DNA of 17,252 nucleotides from an uncultured Chloroflexota bacterium (GTDB lineage Bacteria > Chloroflexota > Chloroflexia > Chloroflexales > Roseiflexaceae). This document shows positions 7,361 through 14,409 of this stretch, piece by piece. Position numbers and translations under genes: made by a program. The notes under the pieces were generated by a model. It did no database searches. It saw nothing but the letters and a program-made list of their open reading frames with translations, and had not been told where the DNA came from. The stretch lies in contig CAIQIY010000239.1 of NCBI GenBank assembly GCA_903871975.1, positions 1-17,252 on the forward strand. Reading direction: 5' to 3'. Each line of letters opens with the position of its first letter. The first letter of the stretch is position 1.

Positions 7361-8076
7361 CGCAGCGTCTGTCGCTGAAATTGGCGCTGTGCGATGCCGA
7401 TGGCACGATCGAACGCGCCGGCCGGCCGTTCGATCACGCGCCCGTGCCCCGGCGCAATGCGCGCCGGCCGCAACGCCGCCAGCCGTCGTGCACTCACCAG
7501 CGCGCTCGGGCGATCCCAGGTGAACCACGCCGACACCGGCATCGTCCAGCGGAATGTTCCGGCGACCCCCAGCCCGCCGAGGCCGAGAGTGTACAGTGCG
7601 TCGCCGGCGATCAGCGTGTTGTTCCGCAGATCGAAGAACGACATGTGCCCCGGTGTGTGCCCCGGTGTCGCCACCGCCTTGAGTGACCCGATCGTCTCGC
7701 CATCCCGCAGCAGGATCGTCGGTGTCACCGATGAACTTCGCCCGATGCCTGGGATCGGCCGATCGGGCTCGTTGGGGTCGAGGCTGCCGTCGCCGGCCAG
7801 CAGTCGCGCTTCGCGCATGCCGATGGCGATCGGCACATCGGGCAACAACGCGTGCAGCTCGGCGAGCCCGCCGATGTGGTCCCAGTGCGCATGCGTCAGA
7901 ACGATGCGGGTGATCTCGCTGCCGGCTGCCCGCGCCGCCGCGATGAGCCGTACGCCCGAGCCGGCCGTACACGTGTCGACGAGCGTCATTCCGTCGGACT
8001 CACGCACCAGGTAACAGTTGAACATACGCAATCGTGAACAGCGGATGAGCCGATCACCGACTTGCTGGATCTGCAT
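7357..8076 (-). CDS. Metallo-beta-lactamase-fold hydrolase
   Basis: This is a 239-residue soluble MBL-fold protein of the glyoxalase-II-like group. The metal motif THAHWDH (61-67) supplies His62, His64, Asp66 and His67. Further ligands are His140 in TPGHTPGH, Asp159 in AGDA and the late His in APGHGRV. An N-terminal strand pair (NCYLVRESDGMTLVDTC) is typical. The substrate cannot be read from the sequence; thioester or lactone hydrolysis is usual in the family. GGGGAG four bases before ATG 8076 marks the start, and the longer in-frame start at 8262 has no such site and adds a low-complexity tail. It is the first gene of the three-gene run with the two debranching enzymes and overlaps the second by four bases, so it is probably co-expressed. 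A TACAAT -10-like box lies at 8163-8158 (minus), but I see no good -35. Confidence 0.9.
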   Translation of the reverse strand: MQIQQVGDRLIRCSRLRMFNCYLVRESDGMTLVDTCTAGSGVRLIAAARAAGSEITRIVLTHAHWDHIGGLAELHALLPDVPIAIGMREARLLAGDGSLDPNEPDRPIPGIGRSSSVTPTILLRDGETIGSLKAVATPGHTPGHMSFFDLRNNTLIAGDALYTLGLGGLGVAGTFRWTMPVSAWFTWDRPSALVSARRLAALRPARIAPGHGRVIERPAGAFDRAIGIAQRQFQRQTLR

Positions 8077-8600
8077 GGCGCTCCCCGAAAGCAAAGCCAG
8101 AACGTGCCACCTGCGACAACCGATGCTACCCTGCCGGGCGGCTGCGATGGCGCGCCTATTGTACAACGCGCGCGTCGCAATCGTGTCGGATTTGGCTGAT
8201 TGCGGCCCGGGATTGCGCTTCACCATGCCTGTAGTGTCCGGGTCATCGGCACCGACGTGCATGCCGGTACGTCGTTGGTCGCAGATGGGGCGCTCGGCTT
8301 GCCGTGAGCGTTGCTGCCATGATCAGGTCAGTCGGTTGCTCACGCTGGCTGCATGCTGCATCGGTGTTGGTGACGCATTCCCTGCGGTGCGCGCGAGTCA
8401 GCCCACCGTGCGCTGCCGCTGTCTTCACCTCCTTGTCGCGCCACGGCATCCCGGCTCCTACACCGCGCAGGGGCGGTGGCCATCGGCGTGGCAGCCCTGC
8501 GAATCAGCACGGCGTGGGAGTGCGTCGGGGGCGAGGGCGTGATGCTGTTCGGTGCGGTGTCACACAACGCAGATCCGGCTGTACTTTCGCAAGCATTGTG
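8077..8600. other. Intergenic stretch with no convincing gene
   Basis: About 520 bases separate the MBL gene start (minus strand) from the promoter of the small membrane protein (plus strand). Open frames exist on both strands, but they give arginine-, proline- and histidine-rich translations without a recognised fold. They lack a ribosome site at a fitting distance from the start, and several merely run on from neighbouring genes. I see no tRNA, repeat array or terminator in it. It should hold the promoter of the MBL operon at its left end. Confidence 0.5.
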
Positions 8601-8629
8601 TTGACAAACGACGATGATCTGCGTAGACT
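8601..8629 (+). promoter_or_regulatory. Sigma-70-type promoter for the small membrane protein
   Basis: TTGACA (8601-8606), a 17-base spacer and TAGACT (8624-8629) form a strong vegetative promoter match on the plus strand. The only plus-strand gene downstream is the small membrane protein at 8806, which would give an unusually long leader of about 170 bases. Confidence 0.65.
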
Positions 8630-8698
8630 CAGTATCGTGGGGGCTAAGGCTGCGCGGCACATAGCACGTCGCGCCGCAGCATCCTGGCGGGCCCGCAT

Positions 8699-8725
8699 CA
8701 TGTGCAATGCATGCCATCGCACATG
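8699..8725. repeat. Inverted repeat in the 5' leader of the small membrane protein gene
   Basis: CATGTGC (8699-8705) and GCACATG (8719-8725) are perfect 7-base arms separated by 13 bases, with a further GCATGC palindrome in between. It lies between the promoter and the start of the 8806 gene, so it could be an RNA hairpin or a protein-binding site. Function is not shown. Confidence 0.35.
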
Positions 8726-8805
8726 GTCGCGCCCAAGCCGGCAGCGCACCGTCGATGCAGTCGCTCCACGGCGACCCACGCTGAATCAGCAAAGGAGCAC
8801 CGATC

Positions 8806-9192
8806 ATGTTCGGCAGAGAACCGCAGGCCACCATCGTCGTCGGTGCCCTGCTGATCGTCGTCAGCCTTCTGAGCAGCGCGCTGAGTGGATTTGCCAGCGT
8901 CACAGCCTTCATTCCGGCGATCATCGGGGGAGTGTTGCTGGCCCTCGGTTGGCTCGCGCTTGCGCCAGCGCGCACACGTACCATGATGCATGCCGCCGCA
9001 GCGCTGGCATTGCTGGGTATGCTTGGTTCGCTCAACGTGCTGCCGGCGCTGCTCGAGCTCGCCAGCGGCGGCAGCGGTGGGACGATGATCTCGATCGTAG
9101 CGCGCAGCGCCACGTTGTTGCTGTGCGGTGGGCTGCTGGGGATCTGCATCGCGTCGTTCGTCCGCGCGCGGCGCACGCGGTCGGGCGGTTGA
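8806..9192 (+). CDS. Small four-helix membrane protein, unknown function
   Basis: This is a 128-residue hydrophobic protein with four predicted membrane segments at about 9-29, 33-53, 60-85 and 95-118. Short polar loops and a basic C-terminus (RARRTRSGG) put the C-terminal end probably in the cytoplasm. AAGGAG eight bases before ATG 8806 is a good ribosome site, and a strong promoter lies upstream, so it is very likely real although I recognise no family. A glycine/serine stretch (ASGGSGG) separates helices 3 and 4. It is the only plus-strand gene in the left two thirds of the window and converges on the crotonase gene. It could be a DUF-type integral membrane or stress-response protein, but nothing in the sequence specifies a role. 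Confidence 0.78.
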   Translation: MFGREPQATIVVGALLIVVSLLSSALSGFASVTAFIPAIIGGVLLALGWLALAPARTRTMMHAAAALALLGMLGSLNVLPALLELASGGSGGTMISIVARSATLLLCGGLLGICIASFVRARRTRSGG

Positions 9193-9200
9193 ACCAGCCA

Positions 9201-9282
9201 CGCACCCGGTGCTGCCCGACGTATTGTCGGGGGCATCGGGTGCGCGCCGTGTCGGCACACGGCCCGGCGGGGTTGCCGGGCC
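9201..9282. terminator. Cluster of hairpins between convergent genes
   Basis: Three adjoining perfect inverted repeats follow the stop of the small membrane protein. The first is CGCACCCG/CGGGTGCG (9201-9208, 9237-9244), enclosing CCCGAC/GTCGGG (9215-9220, 9226-9231). The second is GCCGTGT/ACACGGC (9246-9252, 9257-9263). The third is GGCCCGGC/GCCGGGCC (9261-9268, 9275-9282). They read equally from both strands, and the flanking genes converge here. A bidirectional termination or RNA 3'-end-protection role is plausible. There is no T-run, so a classical intrinsic terminator is not shown. Confidence 0.45.
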
Positions 9283-9364
9283 CCCATCCCCAGGCCAGCG
9301 TCGCTCGTGTACCACAGCCGGGCGCGTGCAGCATCGGGTGGCGCCCCGGGCAACGCAGCGCACA

Positions 9365-10183
9365 TCACCGTTCGGTGCGGCGGAACGGTCCATCGCGCGC
9401 CTCAAGGAACGCGCGCATATCGCCTTGCTGCATCAGGCCGAACAGATAGTCCTTCTCGGGGATGCCCACGGATCCCAGCACCAGCGTGTCATTGGCCTTG
9501 TGCTGGTACTGTGCGTTCGAGAAGCCCATCGCTTCGTACGTGCGACGAATGCTGTCTTTGGTCATGCGCACCGCATATGGTGGTACCAGCGCGATGCGCT
9601 GTGCCATCGCCAGCGCGGCGTCGCGCAGTGAGTCGTGGGGGACCACACGAGCGATCATGCCCAGCTCACGTGCTTCGGCGGCAGTGATGGTATCGCCAGA
9701 GTAGTACAGATAATGGATCATCTTGGGATTGGCGTTGAACCACGGCAGCAGCAGCAGGGGCGAGAGCGCACCATGGCGAATCTCCGGCTCACCGAACCGC
9801 GCCCGATCCGAGGCAATGGTGATGTCGCAGATCATCGCCAGGTTTGATCCGGCGGCGACCGCATAGCCATTGACTGCAGCGATCGCCGGGATGCGCAGCT
9901 GCCAGATCTTCATGATCACCCGGAAGTTATAGTCGACTGCGCTCGTGACATCGGGCGTGGCGTAGGGCATCTCGAGGCCATCGAGATCGAAGCCGACCGA
10001 GAAGGCCCGATCGCCGGCGCCGATCAACACCAGGCAACGAATCGCATCGTCAGTGTTGATCTCATCGAGCAGCCGATCGAGCTGCTGCATCATCGCTGGC
10101 GTGAGCGCATTGAGTTTGTCTGGTCGATTGAATGTGATGATCCCTACATGGCCATCGCGCTCATAGAGCAACGGTTCAGACAT
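9365..10183 (-). CDS. Crotonase-family enzyme (enoyl-CoA hydratase/isomerase-like)
   Basis: This is a 272-residue crotonase-fold protein, the usual length. The oxyanion-hole segments are FSVGFDLDGL (61-70) and NGYAVAAGSNLAMICD (105-120), followed by FGEPEIRHG (130-138). Canonical enoyl-CoA hydratases carry Glu in the GG-x-C-E-LA motif. Here that position is Asn114, while the second acid (Glu134 in PEI) is kept. The usual GAGG-x-QRL block is replaced by a SPLLLLPW segment. A plain hydratase is therefore doubtful, and isomerase, decarboxylase, hydrolase or another CoA-thioester chemistry is open. GGAGG upstream of ATG 10183 supports the start. It is the last gene of the five-gene minus-strand operon, 99 bases after the oxygenase. 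Confidence 0.9.
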   Translation of the reverse strand: MSEPLLYERDGHVGIITFNRPDKLNALTPAMMQQLDRLLDEINTDDAIRCLVLIGAGDRAFSVGFDLDGLEMPYATPDVTSAVDYNFRVIMKIWQLRIPAIAAVNGYAVAAGSNLAMICDITIASDRARFGEPEIRHGALSPLLLLPWFNANPKMIHYLYYSGDTITAAEARELGMIARVVPHDSLRDAALAMAQRIALVPPYAVRMTKDSIRRTYEAMGFSNAQYQHKANDTLVLGSVGIPEKDYLFGLMQQGDMRAFLEARDGPFRRTER

Positions 10184-10282
10184 GATCTCCCTCCTTCACG
10201 CGACGAATTCGGTCTGCATGTGGCCCGCGTGCGCACATCGCGGTATGCCGGGCTGTGCCGAGGACCAATTGCCCCACAGCGA

Positions 10283-11236
10283 TCACATCGTCGGCTTGTT
10301 GGCCAGCGTGCCGGCCTGCTCGCTCTTGCGACGCAGATGCTCCCCTGCAGCAACCGGCGCATAGCGCGGCGGATTGGCAGCGTCCTGGCACGTCGGCAGG
10401 CACTCGATCATCGTGTCATCGTTGGGGGTATGGAAGAACACGATCGACTGACGGCGCGTTCCCCCTGTCACATCGCGTGGCGGGTTGACCACCCGATGCA
10501 GCGTCGAGATCCAGCGGTCGTTGGTCCAGTACTGCATGGCATCGCCGATGTTGATCACATACGAACCGGGCACCGTACGCACATCAAGCCATGCACCACT
10601 GCGATCGAGCACCTGCAGGCCGCCCGGCACATTCTCGGGCCGCAGGATCGTGATCGTGCCGTAGTCGGTGTGCTCGCCCGCACGCAACTGGCCGGGCTCC
10701 GGCGCCTCGGGCTGATCCGGGTAATTGATCACGCGCAGGAACGCCAGCGGCCGATCGATCTTGTCGGCGAAGTAGTCCTCCGGCAACGCCAGCGCCAGCG
10801 CAAAGATGCGCATGATCGTCCCGGCCAGATCGTTGACGGCGGTGAAGTAGCGCACATAGACATCGCGGAGCGCAGCCGGCTCGCGCGGCCAGCGATCGTG
10901 GGCGAAATCAGTCCCCGTATTCAGCGACTCCTTCAGGTCGCCGGGAGTGCGTTTGCCGAGGCTGGCGGCCAGCGCCTCGACCTGCAGCGGCACATAGCCG
11001 ACGCCGGTACGATTCACGCGCACGTCGAGCTTCTGCTCCATCGGCAGATCGAAGAAACTCCGCGAGATCTGTGCCATCTCGGCGATGAGCTCTTCCGAGA
11101 TGCCATGACCGACGATGGTGAAGAAGCCAATCTGCTCGCAGGCCGCGCCAACCTGACGGGCGACCGCCTGCCGATCTGCCGCGGTACCGGTGCGAAATGG
11201 CGTGAGATCGATGATCGGAACGACACCAGTAGTCAT
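10283..11236 (-). CDS. 2-Oxoglutarate/Fe(II)-dependent oxygenase, isopenicillin-N-synthase family
   Basis: This is a 317-residue non-haem iron oxygenase. The N-terminal DIOX_N-type domain (VVPIIDLTPF, ACEQIGFFTIVGHGI at 32-46) is followed by the double-stranded beta-helix with the iron triad His189, Asp191 (HTDYG) and His247 (LHRVV). Arg262 and Ser264 (RQS) should bind the 2-oxoglutarate carboxylate. RVINYPDQPEAPEPGQLRAGEHTD resembles plant-type dioxygenases and microbial IPNS-like enzymes. The substrate is unknown, and hydroxylation, desaturation or ring formation are all seen in this family. GAGGAG before ATG 11236 overlaps the stop codon of the MFS gene (12-base gap), so the two are translated in tandem. 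The neighbours suggest a small-molecule or peptide-derived substrate. Confidence 0.92.
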   Translation of the reverse strand: MTTGVVPIIDLTPFRTGTAADRQAVARQVGAACEQIGFFTIVGHGISEELIAEMAQISRSFFDLPMEQKLDVRVNRTGVGYVPLQVEALAASLGKRTPGDLKESLNTGTDFAHDRWPREPAALRDVYVRYFTAVNDLAGTIMRIFALALALPEDYFADKIDRPLAFLRVINYPDQPEAPEPGQLRAGEHTDYGTITILRPENVPGGLQVLDRSGAWLDVRTVPGSYVINIGDAMQYWTNDRWISTLHRVVNPPRDVTGGTRRQSIVFFHTPNDDTMIECLPTCQDAANPPRYAPVAAGEHLRRKSEQAGTLANKPTM

Positions 11237-11248
11237 GATCGTGTCTCC

Positions 11249-12460
11249 TCACGACGCCGAGGTGGCATCGGGTGCGCGTTCGGCGTCGCTGCGAATCAGT
11301 GCGACACACCCGAGAAGGCCGATGAGCAGGGCAGCGCCCGTCAGGCCGTTGGCAGCAAATCCGGCGCGGCTCCAGATCGGCTCGCTCAGCTGCGACCCGA
11401 TGACGCTGCCCAGGCCAGTCATGGTGATCACGAGCGCCAGCACCGTTCCACGCGCGCGCGGCACAATCTCCGACACCAACGGGAACATGGCGACGATGCC
11501 GATCTCCTGCAGGAAGAAGTAGAGCGCATAGCTGACGATGAACCACTCCCAGTGGCCGGCGGTCAGCGGGATCAACGCCACCATCACCGCCGTACCGCCG
11601 AAGCCGACGACGATGGTGCGCCGCTTGCCGATCCGGTCGGCGAACGCAGCCACCACCAGCGCGCCCAGCAATTCGGCAGCCCCGGCGATGCCGAACAGCC
11701 AACCGAGCGTCGCCTCGTCGGCGACGAAGACTGACTGCACCCAGGCGCTCTGGACTACGACGACGGTGTTGTACGAGGCGAAGGCGCACAGGGCCATGCC
11801 ACACGCGGCCAGAACCACCGGTCGCCGTAGCACCGCCCAGTCGAGTGGCTCGGTGGGTGTGCTGCGTGCGCCGGGTGGAGCCGCCGGCAGGGTGCTGCCG
11901 ACCAGCAGCGCCGCTGCGATGCCGAGGCCGGCGAGGAGCCAGAATGCCCCGCTGACCGCCTGCTGCTGTTGTACCAGCAGCATCAGCGGCGCGACCCCGA
12001 TCATCGCGGCGAGCGCCCACGAGGTCTCGAGGATGCCGAGCGCCTGGGCGCGCCGGGCATAGCGTGTGCGCCCGCTGATGTATCCCTGCGCCGCCGGCTG
12101 GTACAGGGCGATCGCCAGGCCGATCAAGGCATAGCCGACCAGAAACGCCTCGAGCGTCGTCGAGAGCGCACAACCGACGACGCCGACACAGAATATCGCC
12201 ACACCCGCCAACATCGTCGTTCGTGCACCGCGCGTGTCGGCCAGATAGCCGCCCAGCGGGCTGAGCATCGACGTCGCCAGCTGCACCGTCACGATCAGGC
12301 TCACCGTCCGCAGGTCGACAGACAACTGCTGGGCGAGGAACGGCTGCAGCGGGTACATCAGGCGAATGGCAGCGATCAGCGCCAGCCGCGCACTGGTGAT
12401 GACGGCCAGTTGTGCTGCCGTCAGCGTGTCGTCGCCCGGGGCGGTCGCAGCCGGACTCAC
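11249..12460 (-). CDS. MFS transporter
   Basis: This is a 403-residue, very hydrophobic protein with about 12 membrane segments. It carries the major-facilitator loop motif GGYLADTRGART (70-81) between helices 2 and 3 and a related ADRIGKRRT in the second half, marking the two six-helix repeats. The start is GTG 12460, overlapping the stop of the peptidase gene (GTGA), so translation is probably coupled. An in-frame ATG slightly upstream at 12485 would lie within the peptidase gene. It could export or import the product or substrate of the operon's enzymes. Direction and cargo cannot be read from the sequence. Confidence 0.92.
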   Translation of the reverse strand: MSPAATAPGDDTLTAAQLAVITSARLALIAAIRLMYPLQPFLAQQLSVDLRTVSLIVTVQLATSMLSPLGGYLADTRGARTTMLAGVAIFCVGVVGCALSTTLEAFLVGYALIGLAIALYQPAAQGYISGRTRYARRAQALGILETSWALAAMIGVAPLMLLVQQQQAVSGAFWLLAGLGIAAALLVGSTLPAAPPGARSTPTEPLDWAVLRRPVVLAACGMALCAFASYNTVVVVQSAWVQSVFVADEATLGWLFGIAGAAELLGALVVAAFADRIGKRRTIVVGFGGTAVMVALIPLTAGHWEWFIVSYALYFFLQEIGIVAMFPLVSEIVPRARGTVLALVITMTGLGSVIGSQLSEPIWSRAGFAANGLTGAALLIGLLGCVALIRSDAERAPDATSAS

Positions 12461-13614
12461 AGATACGCCGCGCGCCAGTCGGCATCCTGCGCCAGCAGCG
12501 CGATGACGACCAGTACGCGCGTCAGCGCGACGAGGTCGCTCATCTGGGCGCGTGGTGTCTGGTCGAAGTGCGAAAAGGCATTGGGGTACCCGATGATGCT
12601 GATGTTCGGCGTGAACTGCATCGCCGAGATGTCGTCGCTGCGCCCGACGTAGCCGGTACCCTCGCGCAATGCGACACCATGCGGTGCGGCCAGCGCGGCG
12701 AGATCACGGGCGAAGACCAGCAGCTGCGGCGGTACGACGGCTCCCCGCGCCTGGCTCGAAAACCCGACAAATGAAGCCCCCAGGCCGAAGCCACCTGTGG
12801 TGCCACGCTTCAACGCAGCTTCCTGGTCGTGGCCATCGCTCACGACGACGTAGTCGGGCAGCTCGTCGGAGGGTGTGCGGTGCAGCAATCGGTTTGCGGC
12901 GCGCGAGAATCCTTGATTGCCGCGGTCGACCGGTCCTTCCTCTTCGTCGTTGATCAGCCCAAGCACGTCGGCGCCGAGCCGCGAGAGCACCATGGTCGCC
13001 AGCAGCACGGCCGCCGAACCGGCCTGGTTGTCGAGGAATCCGGTCACCCGGTCGTCGTCGCGATTCCAGCTGGCGGCCAGATGGTGCACGACGCGCGTGC
13101 ACAGCGGGAGCCCGGCGTCGTCGCACTCGAAGCGTACCGACCCTCCATCCTCGAGTGTGACCATCTCGCCGGCGATCAGCCGCCCGAGCGGTCCTTCACC
13201 GGTTGGCTCGGTCAGCGCCATCGCAGCGCGGCGCCCAGGCGTCACGCGGTGCATGCAGAATGGCGTCAGCGGGTATCCGCTGCCATCCCATGGTCCGGTC
13301 AGGTAACTGCAGATGTCGGCGTGCGCCGAGAGCCAGATCTTCGGCGTGCCGTGGCCCGCCCGGACGGTGATCGAACCCGAACGCCGTGCGTTGGTGTCGA
13401 CCGTCAGCCGGGCCGCGTCGCCGACGCCTTCGGCGACTAGCTGCCTGATCAGTGGCCCTTGCACCCGGCTGACCGTCAACGTCGGCGAGTAGTTGTCGGA
13501 GAGCCGCTGGTAGATGTCGAAGTAGCGCTCGCCGGTGATGAGCTCCCCGAGGAGTCCAGGCGCTCCAGGGTAGCGCTCCAGCATGCGCTCGAAGTGCGGC
13601 GTCAGACGATTCAT
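12457..13614 (-). CDS. Di-zinc peptidase of the M42/M20-like superfamily
   Basis: This is a 385-residue protein with the co-catalytic zinc aminopeptidase pattern: SAHAD (His98, Asp100), FLDNQAG (bridging Asp195), NDEEEG (Glu224-Glu225, general base and ligand), VSDGHD (Asp260) and a late SHFD (His349). The LDN-x-x-G and EE blocks favour the M42 glutamyl-aminopeptidase/cellulase-M branch, and other M20/M28 relatives are less likely. It would cleave a peptide or N-acyl amide bond in the cytoplasm; the actual substrate is unknown. AGAAGGA before ATG 13614 decides the start, because the longer frame to 14313 only shadows the flavoprotein gene. It sits 59 bases after the flavoprotein and overlaps the transporter by four bases. 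Confidence 0.85.
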   Translation of the reverse strand: MNRLTPHFERMLERYPGAPGLLGELITGERYFDIYQRLSDNYSPTLTVSRVQGPLIRQLVAEGVGDAARLTVDTNARRSGSITVRAGHGTPKIWLSAHADICSYLTGPWDGSGYPLTPFCMHRVTPGRRAAMALTEPTGEGPLGRLIAGEMVTLEDGGSVRFECDDAGLPLCTRVVHHLAASWNRDDDRVTGFLDNQAGSAAVLLATMVLSRLGADVLGLINDEEEGPVDRGNQGFSRAANRLLHRTPSDELPDYVVVSDGHDQEAALKRGTTGGFGLGASFVGFSSQARGAVVPPQLLVFARDLAALAAPHGVALREGTGYVGRSDDISAMQFTPNISIIGYPNAFSHFDQTPRAQMSDLVALTRVLVVIALLAQDADWRAAYL

Positions 13615-13629
13615 CGGTGTTCCTTCTTC

Positions 13630-13643
13630 GTAATCGATTACGC
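13630..13643. promoter_or_regulatory. Perfect 14-base palindrome upstream of the peptidase gene
   Basis: CGTAATCGATTACG is self-complementary and lies 16 bases before the peptidase start, in the 59-base gap after the flavoprotein stop. The core AATCGATT fits the AA-N-CG-N-TT pattern of LacI-family operators. No regulator gene is visible here, so the operator reading is tentative. Confidence 0.3.
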
Positions 13644-13673
13644 GAACCTGTTCTGGCCGGGCGGCACGGCGAA

Positions 13674-14186
13674 TCAGCCGAGCGAACGCTGATGATCCGC
13701 CATGTGCTGCAGGATCGTCTCGATCGGCGCCATGATCACCCGTTCGGGGGAGACCTGTGGTTCGATGATCCGACACCCCCAGGCTTCGAGGCGCCGACGT
13801 GATTCGCCCGTCTGCGGATGCCGCCACAGCGCCGGATTCATCGATGGGGCGATGAACGTTGGCAAGCCGGCGCCGATGGCGTCTGCCACCATCGCCGTCA
13901 CCAGCGTATCGGCGATCCCATTGCCGAGCTTGTTGAAGGTGTTGAAGGTGCACGGGGCTACCAACATCGAACCAAAGGGGAAGATATCGAGGGGATGCAG
14001 CTTGTATCCCCGAATCCAGTGACACCCGGGCCGGTCGAGCAGTTCGGCGACCGGCACCACCATCTCGAGGTTGGGCGTGCCGACAGTGTACACCCGCCAG
14101 CCCTGGGCGACCAGCCCGTCGAGCAGTGGCGCGACCGTACGGGACACCCCCGCACCGGTGACATAAACGAACAGACTGTGCTCCAT
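13674..14186 (-). CDS. HFCD-family flavoprotein (phosphopantothenoylcysteine-decarboxylase-like)
   Basis: This is a 170-residue homo-oligomeric flavin-containing cysteine decarboxylase-type protein. Family marks are an N-terminal Rossmann strand with VTGAGVS-R, His64 in LHPLDI (the catalytic His position of PPC decarboxylase/EpiD), the FMN loop APCTFNTFNKLGNGIADTL (77-95) and PSMNPALWRHP (114-124) with the key Asn117. It is a stand-alone flavoprotein without a CoaB synthetase domain. It could be a PPC decarboxylase, an EpiD/MrsD-like oxidative decarboxylase, or an archaeal-type or UbiX-related flavoprotein. The PxMN motif argues against UbiX. AGGAGGAG before ATG 14186 and a good promoter (14228-14255) make it the first gene of the five-gene operon, which suggests a dedicated role rather than housekeeping CoA synthesis. 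Confidence 0.85.
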   Translation of the reverse strand: MEHSLFVYVTGAGVSRTVAPLLDGLVAQGWRVYTVGTPNLEMVVPVAELLDRPGCHWIRGYKLHPLDIFPFGSMLVAPCTFNTFNKLGNGIADTLVTAMVADAIGAGLPTFIAPSMNPALWRHPQTGESRRRLEAWGCRIIEPQVSPERVIMAPIETILQHMADHQRSLG

Positions 14187-14227
14187 CGCTCCTCCTGGTC
14201 GCGCGCGTCGTCGTCGCGCATGCGGCG

Positions 14228-14255
14228 ATTATAGGACTTTCCCGCCAGAACGCAA
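14228..14255 (-). promoter_or_regulatory. Promoter of the flavoprotein-peptidase-oxygenase operon
   Basis: On the minus strand TTGCGT (14255-14250), 16 bases, then a perfect TATAAT (14233-14228). The predicted start near 14221 leaves about 35 bases of leader before the flavoprotein ATG. It is divergent from the UbiA promoter. Confidence 0.65.
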
Positions 14256-14331
14256 CCATGCGCGCGTGCAGCAGTCGGGGGCGGGCACCGCGGCGCATGT
14301 CCTGCCGCCGCACGGGCGTGGGGCGGGCATG

Positions 14332-14357
14332 GTGCCGGCGCGGCCACTGGCCGGCAC
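14332..14357. repeat. Inverted repeat between the divergent promoters
   Basis: GTGCCGGC (14332-14339) and GCCGGCAC (14350-14357) are perfect 8-base arms ten bases apart, with a GGCC-ACT-GGCC element inside. The repeat lies between two back-to-back promoters, where a shared regulator could bind. In such GC-rich DNA it may also arise by chance. Confidence 0.35.
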
Positions 14358-14409
14358 TCCGGGGCGCTCACCGCACGGCGACACCGCCGTCCGCTGGTGG
14401 CGCGTGCGA

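Noticed and set aside
7361..7972. N-terminal extension of the amylo-1,6-glucosidase-like gene by 204 codons.
   Set aside because: It lies fully inside the MBL hydrolase gene in another frame, and the translation is low-complexity Arg/Ala. The ATGA overlap gives a natural start at 7360.
8243..8449. A 68-residue minus-strand frame with an AAGGAGGT sequence near its start.
   Set aside because: The Shine-Dalgarno-like stretch lies after the ATG and not before it. No start codon follows at a suitable distance.
8340..9405. Minus-strand frames of 342 and 235 residues over the small membrane protein and its upstream region.
   Set aside because: There is no ribosome site and no recognisable fold, and they are antisense to a gene with a promoter, ribosome site and clear membrane helices.
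10148..11734. A 528-residue plus-strand frame opposite the oxygenase and transporter genes.
   Set aside because: It is antisense to two genes with clear motifs. Its composition (His, Arg, Gln, Asp repeats) is that of a reversed coding strand.
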